From positions 1 to 64,000 of the forward strand of contig CAWATA010000005.1 of assembly GCA_963784885.1 (NCBI GenBank): DNA of 64,000 nucleotides, in the 5' to 3' direction. Under the pieces are notes generated by a model, which was given only the letters and a program-made list of their open reading frames with translations, was not told the DNA's origin and did not search any database. Position 1 is the stretch's first letter, and each line of letters begins with the position of its first letter. Source of the DNA: RHKX01 sp963784885. GTDB lineage: Bacteria > Actinomycetota > Thermoleophilia > Solirubrobacterales > 70-9. Shown piece after piece: positions 54,139-62,198 of this stretch. Both the position numbers and the translations under genes were made by a program.

Positions 54139-55287
54139 ATGGCAACCGATGTCCCGATTCGCGTCTCCGTCCTCGTCGTCCTCGCGCTGCTCGCGGCCGT
54201 CGGCGCGCTGGCGCTGCCGTCGCACGCGGCGGCCGGTGGAGGCCGTCTCGACGCCGCGCTCGACAAGATCATCGCGGACCCCGAGGGCCCTCCCGGGCTG
54301 TCGGTTCTGATCCAGCGCGGCCGCCAGGTCGACTTCCGCCGCCGCGGCGTCTCCAACATCGAGACCGGCGCCCGCCCGACGCCCGACCGGGCAATGCGGA
54401 TCGCGAGCATGGCCAAGTCGATGAACGGCGCAGTCACGCTGTCGCTGGCTTCGAATGGCAAGCTCCGGATCGGTGACACCCCGGCGGATTGGATTCCCGG
54501 TCTCTGGCCGAAGGCGAACGGGGTGACGATCGCGGAGATGCTTCAGCACACGGCCGGGCTGCCGGACTACATCCACCAGCGGAGCTTCATCGACACCCTG
54601 ATCGCCGATCCGGGCCAGTACCTGCCGCCGCAGGACCTGATCGGTTTCGTGAACGCTCTCGATCCTCTCTTCGAGGCCGGCAGCGAGTACCACTACTCCG
54701 ACAGCGACAACGTGATGGTCGGACTGATCGACGAGGCTGCGGCGGGGGCCGGCTACGACCGGCTCCTGCGCCGCGAGATCACGAAGCCGCTCGGGCTCGA
54801 GAACACCAGCCTTCCCACCACGCTGGCCATGCCTCGCGGCTACCTGCACGGCTACGAGCCCGGTCCCGACGGATACGAGGACGTCAGCAAGTTCATCAAC
54901 CCGGCGCTCGCCTGGGCATCCGGCGGCGTCGTCTCGACGCCCGCGGACGTCAACAGGTTCTTCCGCGCCTACGTGGGCGGCGATCTCATCGGCAAGCCCG
55001 TCCGCAAACGTCAGGACCGCTTCGTCCGCGGCCGCTCCTCGCCGCCCGGGCCGGGCCGCAACGACGCCGGACTGGCGGTGTTCCGCTACCGGACCCGCTG
55101 CGGCACCGTCTTCGGCCACACCGGCTCCTACCCCGGCTACCGGCTGTTCGCCGCGGCGAGCGGCAACGGAAAGCGCTCGATCGTCTTCGCGGTCAACTCG
55201 CAGATCGTCCCCGGCCAGGGCAAGCCGCGGGTGACCGGGCTGATCCGCCGGGCGCAGGCCGACGCGGTCTGCCTCGCCCTCCGCTGA
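54139..55287 (+). CDS. Serine beta-lactamase-like hydrolase (class C/PBP type)
   Basis: The 382-residue protein has a signal peptide (VLVVLALLAAVGALALPSHA), the SxxK motif in RIASMAKSMNG, the tyrosine motif (YHYSDSDN) and the third box as GHTGSYPGY. These make it a D-stereospecific peptidase or esterase outside the cell. The YSN motif is changed to YSDSDN, so real beta-lactamase activity is uncertain. It is divergent from dnaX with a short 48-base gap. Confidence 0.85.
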   Translation: MATDVPIRVSVLVVLALLAAVGALALPSHAAAGGGRLDAALDKIIADPEGPPGLSVLIQRGRQVDFRRRGVSNIETGARPTPDRAMRIASMAKSMNGAVTLSLASNGKLRIGDTPADWIPGLWPKANGVTIAEMLQHTAGLPDYIHQRSFIDTLIADPGQYLPPQDLIGFVNALDPLFEAGSEYHYSDSDNVMVGLIDEAAAGAGYDRLLRREITKPLGLENTSLPTTLAMPRGYLHGYEPGPDGYEDVSKFINPALAWASGGVVSTPADVNRFFRAYVGGDLIGKPVRKRQDRFVRGRSSPPGPGRNDAGLAVFRYRTRCGTVFGHTGSYPGYRLFAAASGNGKRSIVFAVNSQIVPGQGKPRVTGLIRRAQADAVCLALR

Positions 55288-55342
55288 CCGCGCCCGCAGG
55301 GTGCGAATCAAGAGGCCGGTTGCAGGCTAGGATCACGGCCCG

Positions 55343-56905
55343 ATGCTGGTGAACGGGATGGACCTCGAGCGACCGGCGCCGCCCCTCGAAGCCATCCTGG
55401 ATGTGGGGCTGGCGACCGACCCCGACGCGATCGCGGTCGTCTCGGCCGGGGAGGAGGCGAGCTGGCGCGAGCTCGACGACCGTACGGCGGCCCTGGCAGC
55501 AGCCTACCTCCGGCTCGAGCTCGAGCCCGGCGACCGGATCGCGTCGCTGATGCCGAACCGGATCGCCCTGCTGGTCCACTACCTGGCCTGCTTCCGCGCC
55601 GGGCTGGTCGCGACGCCGTTGAACTACCGGTACACGGCGCGCGAGATCGACCACGCGCTCGAGGTCAGCGGTGCGGCGGCGATCGTCGCCCACCGCGAGC
55701 GGACCGCCGACATCGCCGAGAGCGCGCTCGCCCAGGGCCTTCCCAGGGGCACTATCTGGTACTCGGCGGCGGATGACGAGGTGCCGATCCGGCTCGAGGA
55801 CCTGCTCGGCGCCGAGCCCCCGCCGGAGCGCCCGCCGGCGCCCCCCGGCGGAGCTCCGGCGGCGATCTTCTTCACCTCCGGCAGCACCGGGCCCGCCAAG
55901 GGCGTCACCCACACCCACGAGACGCTGCGCTGGATGATGGCCAGCGCCGGTGCGGCTTTCGGGCTCTCCTCCGACGACGTCTTCCTGCCGGGCTCGTCGA
56001 TGTCGCACATCGGCTCGTTCCTGTGGGCGCTGACGACGCTGGCGGTCGGCGGCAAGGTCGTCGTCGCCCGGACCTTCGACAGCCACGAGATCCTGCCCCT
56101 GCTCCGCGAGCACCGGCCGACGATCCTGGCGATGGTCCCGGCGGCGCTCGCGGCGCTGATCCGCGACCACGACCTCGCCCCGTCGGACTTCGAGAGCCTG
56201 CGGATCTGCCGCGCCGGCTCCGACAAGGTCTCGACCGAGCTGCTGCGCGAGTTCGCCGCCGAGGCGGGCTTCCCGATCGACGAGGGCTATGGGATGACCG
56301 AGGTCGGGCTGGCGACGCTGAACCCGCCCTCGGGCCTGATCAAGCAGGGCAGCATCGGGCCGCCGATCGCCGGCTTCAGCATCGAGATCCGCGACGAGGA
56401 GGGTGCGGCCTGCGGCGTCGAGACCGTCGGCCGGGTCTGGATCCGGACCCGGAGCCGGATGGCCGGCTACTGGAACGCTCCCGACGCGACCGCCGAGATC
56501 GTCCACGACGAGTGGCTCGACTCCGGGGACCTCGCGCGCAGCGACGAGGACGGTTACCTCTGGTTCTTCGGCCGCAAGAAGCAGGTGATCGTCCACGACG
56601 GCTCCAACATCAGCCCGCTCGAGGTCGAGGCGGCCCTGATGGAGCACCCCGCCGTCGACCTCGCCGGCGTTGTCGGCATTCACGACAACGTCCACGGCGA
56701 GAACGTCCGCGCCTACGTGACGTTGCGCGAGGGAGCCGCCACTCCTACGAGCGCGGATCTGATCGTCCACTGCCGCGAGCGGGTCGGTTACAAGGCGCCG
56801 GAGGAGGTCGTTCTGATCGACGAGATGCCGCTCAATCCGACCGGCAAGATCGACCGGCCGGGGCTGAAGCGGATGGCGGAGGACCACCTCCACCCTCACG
56901 CCTGA
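55343..56905 (+). CDS. AMP-forming acyl-CoA synthetase
   Basis: The 520-residue enzyme activates a carboxylic acid to its CoA thioester. The ATP-binding P-loop is FFTSGSTGPAKGVTHTH, the adenine site GYGMTEVGLA, the ribose Asp in WLDSGDLARSDEDGYLWFFGRKK, and the catalytic Lys is in NPTGKIDR. This is the fatty-acid or benzoate-like type; the substrate cannot be named. It is 55 bases after the serine hydrolase gene. Confidence 0.92.
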   Translation: MLVNGMDLERPAPPLEAILDVGLATDPDAIAVVSAGEEASWRELDDRTAALAAAYLRLELEPGDRIASLMPNRIALLVHYLACFRAGLVATPLNYRYTAREIDHALEVSGAAAIVAHRERTADIAESALAQGLPRGTIWYSAADDEVPIRLEDLLGAEPPPERPPAPPGGAPAAIFFTSGSTGPAKGVTHTHETLRWMMASAGAAFGLSSDDVFLPGSSMSHIGSFLWALTTLAVGGKVVVARTFDSHEILPLLREHRPTILAMVPAALAALIRDHDLAPSDFESLRICRAGSDKVSTELLREFAAEAGFPIDEGYGMTEVGLATLNPPSGLIKQGSIGPPIAGFSIEIRDEEGAACGVETVGRVWIRTRSRMAGYWNAPDATAEIVHDEWLDSGDLARSDEDGYLWFFGRKKQVIVHDGSNISPLEVEAALMEHPAVDLAGVVGIHDNVHGENVRAYVTLREGAATPTSADLIVHCRERVGYKAPEEVVLIDEMPLNPTGKIDRPGLKRMAEDHLHPHA

Positions 56906-56930
56906 GCCGGACCACGCTAGGATGCTCCGC

Positions 56931-57203
56931 GGACCGTGCTGAGCGGGGACCTAGCGGAGCCCTGTACCCGCAATCCGCTCCAGCGGGGCTGAACGCCCGC
57001 CCGAGGATCCGGCCTTCGGGGCCAGTACGTCGCGGGCAGCGTTGAAGGTCAGGTCCCGCGCGATGTGAGCCCGCGAACCAGGTCAGGTCCGGAAGGAAGC
57101 AGCCTTAAGCGTCAGCCCGCAAGCGCCGCGGAACAGCCTGACCCGAGCCAGCCACGGCGGGCACGCCCGGAGGTCCGCCTTTCGAAGGCGGGCCGCACGG
57201 TCC
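56931..57203 (+). ncRNA. ffs: Signal recognition particle RNA, large type with Alu domain
   Basis: The RNA core GTCAGGTCCGGAAGGAAGC with the following AGC lies at 57082-57103 and is the Ffh-binding helix 8 loop. The 5' region (about 56940-56995) reads GGGGACCTAGCGGAGCCCTG, then TACCCGCAATCCGCTCCAGC, which closely resembles the Alu domain of Bacillus scRNA. The ends pair: GACCGTGC at 56932-56939 with GCACGGTC at 57195-57202. Total length of about 273 bases matches the large bacterial form, not the 4.5S form. The boundaries come from the terminal pairing. Confidence 0.9.
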
Positions 57204-57359
57204 TGCGCCGATTCGGCCCGCCCGACTCGGCGTCATCGGACGGCTCGCGGCCGGGGGCGCAACCCACCTATTCCTTGATCTGACCGCATTGGATCAACGC
57301 AGGACAGGTTTCAAATCGGGTCGAGGCTCAAGGATTGCGCTCAGGTTCCGAACCAATGG

Positions 57360-58088
57360 GTGCGGATGACGCTGCGACGGACCCTGACACTTCTCACCTG
57401 CCTGCTGACGCTGGTCGCCGTCGGCGCGCTGGCCGCGAGCGCCCCGGGCAAGATGCGGACGAAGAAGCTCGGGACCAACCTCTGCCGGACGACGGGCGGC
57501 GGCAAGTTCGTCGCGATCCCCGGCTTCCCGGGTGAGCGGATCGACCGGCGCCTGCTCCCGGACGTCAAGTACCTGGTCCGCAAGTACAAGATCTTCATCA
57601 CCGACGGCTACTCCCGCGACCCGGTGCATGCTGCGAACGGCGAGCACCCGCTCGGCCTCGCGCTCGACATCGTTCCCGACAAGGCGAACGGGGGCAGCTG
57701 GAAGAAGATCTCACAGCTCGCCAGGCGCGCGGAGCCGGTCCAGAACCAGCCGGTCTCCCCGTGGCGCTGGGTCGGCTACGACGGCGACGCCGGCCACGGC
57801 CGCGGACACCACCTGCACCTGTCCTGGAACCACTCCGACGCCCGCGCCTTCAGTCCGGCGAAGACCGTCTACACGATGATCTGCCCGGGCTCCTCGCCCC
57901 GCAGCGGCAACAAGGACAAGGGCGGCGGCGGGAAGAGCAGCGGTCCCGGTGGCGGCGTCGGCGCCGGCGACGGTGGCGGCTGGCGGTGGCGGAATCCGGC
58001 CGCGGGAGGCATCGGCGTTCGACCGAGACGCGGCCGATCCGGTCATCGAGACCGGCGGCGTCGGCCTCTAGCGAGCCCGCTCGGGTGA
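57360..58088 (+). CDS. D-Ala-D-Ala carboxypeptidase-like secreted protein (M15/VanY fold), probably frameshifted at its C-terminus
   Basis: The 242-residue reading has a signal peptide (TLLTCLLTLVAVGALAAS) and a Zn-peptidase-like fold with HPLGLALDIVP (HxxGxAxD) and GRGHHLHLSW, the typical metal ligands. Residues after about 185 become Gly-rich then Arg-rich with no stop until 58088. In the +1 frame from about 57955 the sequence reads TVAAGGGGIRPREASAF then ending DPVIETGGVGL before a TAG at 58069-58071, a more natural end. A one-base error in the G-rich run near 57930-57975 is likely. Confidence 0.75.
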   Translation: MRMTLRRTLTLLTCLLTLVAVGALAASAPGKMRTKKLGTNLCRTTGGGKFVAIPGFPGERIDRRLLPDVKYLVRKYKIFITDGYSRDPVHAANGEHPLGLALDIVPDKANGGSWKKISQLARRAEPVQNQPVSPWRWVGYDGDAGHGRGHHLHLSWNHSDARAFSPAKTVYTMICPGSSPRSGNKDKGGGGKSSGPGGGVGAGDGGGWRWRNPAAGGIGVRPRRGRSGHRDRRRRPLASPLG

Positions 58089-58168
58089 TGCCCGGGCGAT
58101 TGGCACGAATCGGCGCCGCGGGCGCCGGAATCCGCCGAGCGGCTCGGCAGCCGCAGGCGGTCATCGGC

Positions 58169-58714
58169 TCAGAGCTCGCGGATCACCCTGCAGGGAGTCC
58201 CCGCGGCCATGACGCGAGGCGGAACGTCCCGGTTGACGACGCTGCCGGCGCCGATGATCGAGTGGTCGCCGATCGTCACGCCCGGGAGGATGATCGCCCC
58301 CGCCCCGATCCAGCAGCGGGCGCCGATCCGCACCGGGAAGGCGAGCTCGACGTCCGCCTCCCGGAGCTCGGGCTCGCGCGGATGGTCGGCGGCGAGCATC
58401 TGCACCCCAGGGCCGATTCTGGCGTGATCGCCGACGACGATCTCGGCGCAGTCGAGGAAGACGGAGTTGGTGTTGACGAAGGCGTCGCGGCCGAGGTGGA
58501 GGTGGGTCCCGTAGTCGCAGAAGAACGGCGGCACGATCAGCGATCGCTCCCCGAACGAACCGAGCAGGCCGCGGAGAATCCCGAGCCGGCGGTCCTCGTC
58601 GGGTTCGGAGTTGAACGCGATCACCGTCGACTGCGCGTGGCGGCGTCCGGCCAGCAGCTCGGGGTCGAACGGGTCGTAGGGCTCACCCCCGAGCATCTTC
58701 TCGCGCTCGTTCAC
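58169..58714 (-). CDS. Hexapeptide-repeat O-acetyltransferase (maltose/NodL type)
   Basis: The protein has 181 residues. A short helical start (VNEREKMLGGEPYDPFDPELL) precedes a left-handed beta-helix: FVNTNSVFLDCAEIVVGDHA, RIGPGVQMLAADHP and GAGAIILPGVTIGDHSIIGAG. The catalytic His is in the ADHP loop. GTG 58714 is the start that leaves out the codons that run into the tRNA gene. Acetyl-CoA donor and sugar acceptor are inferred. Confidence 0.88.
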   Translation of the reverse strand: MNEREKMLGGEPYDPFDPELLAGRRHAQSTVIAFNSEPDEDRRLGILRGLLGSFGERSLIVPPFFCDYGTHLHLGRDAFVNTNSVFLDCAEIVVGDHARIGPGVQMLAADHPREPELREADVELAFPVRIGARCWIGAGAIILPGVTIGDHSIIGAGSVVNRDVPPRVMAAGTPCRVIREL

Positions 58715-58774
58715 CCGGCGATCGTGCCATGCCCGTCCCCGACCGGCCGCGCGGCCTAGAATCGTCGGCCCCGA

Positions 58775-58846
58775 GGGCGCGTAGCTCAGTGGGAGAGCGT
58801 CCGCCTCACACGCGGAAGGTCGCTGGTTCGAAACCAGCCGCGCCCA
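58775..58846 (+). tRNA. tRNA-Val (anticodon CAC)
   Basis: A full cloverleaf is present: acceptor GGGCGCG with CGCGCCC, D-arm GCTCAGTGGGAGAGC, anticodon stem TCCGC/GCGGA with loop CTCACAC (anticodon CAC), T-arm CTGG-TTCGAAA-CCAG. Discriminator is A. CCA is not encoded, so it is added after transcription. Confidence 0.96.
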
Positions 58847-58920
58847 TCCCTCGCCGGGTGCAGGCCGCCGCCGGCACCACGGCCAACGCCTCGCAGCGGT
58901 ACGTAGGGTAGAAACCCCCA

Positions 58921-59643
58921 ATGCTCGTTCCCCTCGCAAGCCTCTCGGCAGAGTTCGATGCCGAGGTCGTCGACGCGGGCGAGCTGCCGGCGCTGCTGCT
59001 GCTGGTCTCGTTCGGCGTGACGTTCGGGCTGACGCGCTTCATCACCCACTCGATCCGGGCCGAGCGGTTCTCCTGGCTCGGCAACGTCGAGGCCGGCGAC
59101 ACCCACATCCACCATCTGGTCTGGGGGATCGTGCTGCTGCTGGTCAGCGGCCTGCTGGCGATCGCGGTTCAACCGGCGCTCGAGATCACGGCGATCGTGT
59201 TCGGCATCGGCGCGGCGCTGACACTCGACGAGTTCGCGCTCTGGCTGCACCTCGACGACGTCTACTGGTCGGAGCAGGGCCGGCAGTCGATCGACGCGGT
59301 GATCGTCTTCGCGATCGTCTCCGGGTTCATGGTGCTGGGCGCCTACCCGGTCTCCTTCGAAGACGCCGGCGGCGGGATCGCGGGGATCGTCGGCCTCGTC
59401 ATCACCCTGGCGATCGGCTGGACGTTCGTGGCGATCTGCTTCCTCAAGGGCAAGCTGATCTGGGGAGTGCTCGGCCTCTACATTCCGCCGATTGCGATCG
59501 TCACCGCCTGCCGGCTGGCCCGCCCGAACTCGTGGTGGGCGCGCAACCGCTACCACGACAAGCCCGAGAAGCTCGAGCGATCGAAGGAGCGGTACAAGGG
59601 CGAGGAGAAGATCGTCAAGCCGGATGCTGTGACGTCGGGCTGA
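58921..59643 (+). CDS. Integral membrane protein with an HIHH motif
   Basis: The 240-residue protein has about six membrane segments. A conserved-looking GDTHIHHLVWGIVL motif and LDEFALWLHLDDVYW suggest metal or proton handling residues inside the membrane. The C-terminal tail is basic and ends NRYHDKPEKLERSKERYKGE. The family is known as an uncharacterised actinobacterial membrane protein. It is coupled to the following gene (three bases apart). Confidence 0.7.
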   Translation: MLVPLASLSAEFDAEVVDAGELPALLLLVSFGVTFGLTRFITHSIRAERFSWLGNVEAGDTHIHHLVWGIVLLLVSGLLAIAVQPALEITAIVFGIGAALTLDEFALWLHLDDVYWSEQGRQSIDAVIVFAIVSGFMVLGAYPVSFEDAGGGIAGIVGLVITLAIGWTFVAICFLKGKLIWGVLGLYIPPIAIVTACRLARPNSWWARNRYHDKPEKLERSKERYKGEEKIVKPDAVTSG

Positions 59644-59646
59644 CGC

Positions 59647-60573
59647 GTGGCCGTCGCCCTCGCCCTCGGCGCCGCCCTCCTGTTCGCGCTCGGTACGGTC
59701 CTCCAGCAGAAGGCCGGGCTCGAGGAGCCCGGCGCGACGGAAGGCTCGAGCTCGGGGCTGCTGCTGCGGATGGCGCGCAAGCCGGTCTGGCTCGCGGGGA
59801 TCGCGGCCGACGCACTCGGCTTCCTCGGCCAGGCCGTGGCGCTGACGATCGGGCGCCTCGCGGTCGTCCAGCCGCTGCTCGCGACCTCGATGGTCTTCGC
59901 GCTGCCGCTCGGGCATCGGCTGACGAGCCAGCGGGTGACCCGCGCCGACATCGGCGCCGCGGTGCTGGTGACCCTCTCCCTGATCGCCTTCCTGACGATC
60001 GCGAACCCGACCGGCGGCCGCGACGACGCTCCGGTCGGCGAGTGGCTCGTCCTCGGAGCCGTCATCGCCGGGATCTGCGTTCCCCTGACGCTCGCGTCGC
60101 TGAGGGCGCGCCCGGCGGTCAAGGCGACGCTGCTGGGGATCGTCACCGGCATCCTCTTCGGGCTCAGCGCCGCGCTGACCAAGTCGGTCGGGGACGAGGT
60201 CGCCGACCACCTGTTCAGGGTGTTCCTCGATTGGCACCTCTACGCGCTGATCGTCATCGGCTACATCTCGATGACGTTCAACCAGCTCGCCCTGACCACC
60301 GGCGTTCTCGCGCCGGCGCTGGCGGCGGCGATGGCGCTCGACCCGATCACGAGCGTCGTCATCGGGACGACGCTGATGCAGGAGTCGCTGCACGAGACAC
60401 CGGCGGGGGTCGCCGCGACGCTCGGAGCGCTCGCGGCGACGATCGTCGGGATGGCGATCCTCGCTCGCACCAGCGAGGGCCAGACGGCGACGAAGCCGGG
60501 ATCGGCGGGGCCCCTCGCCGACGCCCGGCGCCGTGAGCGTCCGCCGCCGCCCGCGCCCGCAGCCGCTTCCTGA
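59647..60573 (+). CDS. DMT-superfamily (EamA/NIPA-like) transporter
   Basis: The 308-residue protein has nine or ten membrane segments in the DMT pattern with two repeats. Visible pieces are MAVALALGAALLFALGTVL, the short loop QQKAGLEEPG, the helix AVVQPLLATSMVFALPLG and AAMALDPITSVVIGTTLM. The N-terminal half resembles NIPA magnesium transporters. The start is GTG 59647. The tail is Pro- and Arg-rich. Confidence 0.78.
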   Translation: MAVALALGAALLFALGTVLQQKAGLEEPGATEGSSSGLLLRMARKPVWLAGIAADALGFLGQAVALTIGRLAVVQPLLATSMVFALPLGHRLTSQRVTRADIGAAVLVTLSLIAFLTIANPTGGRDDAPVGEWLVLGAVIAGICVPLTLASLRARPAVKATLLGIVTGILFGLSAALTKSVGDEVADHLFRVFLDWHLYALIVIGYISMTFNQLALTTGVLAPALAAAMALDPITSVVIGTTLMQESLHETPAGVAATLGALAATIVGMAILARTSEGQTATKPGSAGPLADARRRERPPPPAPAAAS

Positions 60574-60692
60574 CCACCCGGTTGGCCTTCGTCACCGCGG
60601 CGCCGCCGCCGACCGCCGGACGTGGGTCATCCCGACGCCCGCCATGTGAGGTTCAGGGTCACACCCAACCGCCGGCGCCGGTCAGGGACGCG

Positions 60693-62150
60693 TCAGGTCA
60701 CGGCCCCGGGGGCGGCCGCCTCGGTCTCGGCCAGGCGGCGCATGCGCTCGCCGGTTCGGCGGCGGGCATAGCCGAAGTAGATGACCAGGCCGACCAGCAG
60801 CCAGACGCCGAGGCGGATCCAGGTGGTGATCGGGAGCGTCGCCATCAGCGCGACCGCGAAGACGATCCCGAGCGGGGCGACGAACCAGACGCCCTTGACC
60901 CGGAACGGGCGCTCGAGGTCGGGCCGCTTGCGGCGCAGCACCAGCACGCCCGCGCAGACGATCGTGAACGAGAGCAGCGTCCCGATCGAGACGAGGTCGC
61001 CGAGGACGTCGATCGGCAGCAGGGCGGCGACCGCGGCGCCGGCGACCGCGCAGACGACGGTCGCGGCCGTCGGCGTCTCGAATCGCTTGCTGACCCGACC
61101 GAGCCGGTCCGGCAGCATCCCGTCGGACGACATTCGCATGAAGATCCGGGTCTGCCCGTAGAAGGTCACGAGCACGGTCGCGGCGAGTCCGATCACCGCG
61201 GCCGCTGAGACCATCGACTCGAGCCAGTCGAGCCCTCCACCCCCTTCCCGCACCGCGAGCGCCAGCGGGTCGGCTACGTTGAGCGACCTGTAGTCGACCA
61301 TGCCGGTCATGACGATTCCGATCAGCACGTAGAGCCCGGTCGAGATCACCACCGTCGCCAGCAGCCCGAACGGGATCGTCTTCTGCGGCCGCCGGGCTTC
61401 GGCGGCGGCGGTCGAGACCGCGTCGAAGCCGACGTAGGCGAAGAAGACCACGCCGGCGGCCCGGAGGATCCCGGTGATCCCGAAATCGCCGAAGCCGCCC
61501 TCGTTCTTCGGCACGAACGGCTCCCAGTTGGCGCTCGCCACGTAGAAGACGCCGACGCCGATGAAGAGCAGGAGGACGCCGAGCTTCAGCGTGACCATGA
61601 CGTTGTTGGCGCGCGTCGACTCGCGGGTGCCGAGGTAGAGCAGGGCGCAGGTGGCGAAGACGATCAGCAACGCCGGCAGGTTCAGCAACCCGGTGTCGTC
61701 GCCGAACGGCGGATTGACGAGATCGTGCGGGACCGAGATCCCGATGCTGCCGAGGAAGCTCACGAAGTACCCGGACCAGCCCACGGCGACGGTCGAGGCG
61801 GCGAAGAGGTACTCGAGCAACAGGTCCCAGCCGATGAACCAGGCCAGGAAGGACCCGAACACCGCGTAGGCGTAGGAGTAGGTCGAGCCGGCCGCCGGGA
61901 CCATCGCCGCGAGCTCGGCGTAGCAGAGGGCGGTCACCCCGGCTGCCAGCCCGGCAAGCATGAACGAGAAGATCACCGCCGGGCCTGCGTACTCGGCCGA
62001 TGCCTCGCCGATCGTCACGAAGATTCCGGCCCCGACGACGCTGGCGATCCCGATCGCGGTCAGGCTGAACGGCCCGATCGCAGCGGAATCGAGGCGCTTG
62101 CGATCGATCTTGGCCTGGGCGACGACTGCGTCGATATTGCCCGCGGCCAT
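60693..62150 (-). CDS. APC-family amino acid permease
   Basis: The 485-residue protein has 12 or more membrane helices. TAIGIASVVGAGIFVTIGEAS (first helix with the GAGIF unwinding motif), FAYVGFDAVSTAAAEARRPQ (helix 6/7 acidic motif) and FYGQTRIFMRMSSDGMLP mark the cationic amino acid transporter (CAT/YfnA) branch. The start at 62150 has good agreement with relatives. It is convergent with nothing and divergent from the lysyl-tRNA synthetase, with 48 bases between the starts; a link with lysine supply is possible. Confidence 0.88.
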   Translation of the reverse strand: MAAGNIDAVVAQAKIDRKRLDSAAIGPFSLTAIGIASVVGAGIFVTIGEASAEYAGPAVIFSFMLAGLAAGVTALCYAELAAMVPAAGSTYSYAYAVFGSFLAWFIGWDLLLEYLFAASTVAVGWSGYFVSFLGSIGISVPHDLVNPPFGDDTGLLNLPALLIVFATCALLYLGTRESTRANNVMVTLKLGVLLLFIGVGVFYVASANWEPFVPKNEGGFGDFGITGILRAAGVVFFAYVGFDAVSTAAAEARRPQKTIPFGLLATVVISTGLYVLIGIVMTGMVDYRSLNVADPLALAVREGGGGLDWLESMVSAAAVIGLAATVLVTFYGQTRIFMRMSSDGMLPDRLGRVSKRFETPTAATVVCAVAGAAVAALLPIDVLGDLVSIGTLLSFTIVCAGVLVLRRKRPDLERPFRVKGVWFVAPLGIVFAVALMATLPITTWIRLGVWLLVGLVIYFGYARRRTGERMRRLAETEAAAPGAVT

Positions 62151-62198
62151 TTCGGAATCCTGTCAGAGTGCGGCCCCGGAAAAGGACGGGAGCGAGCA

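Noticed and set aside
58715..58939. Extension of the acetyltransferase through the tRNA gene (LVSNQRPSACEADALPLSYAP)
   Set aside because: This peptide is the well-known false translation of a tRNA gene on the antisense strand.
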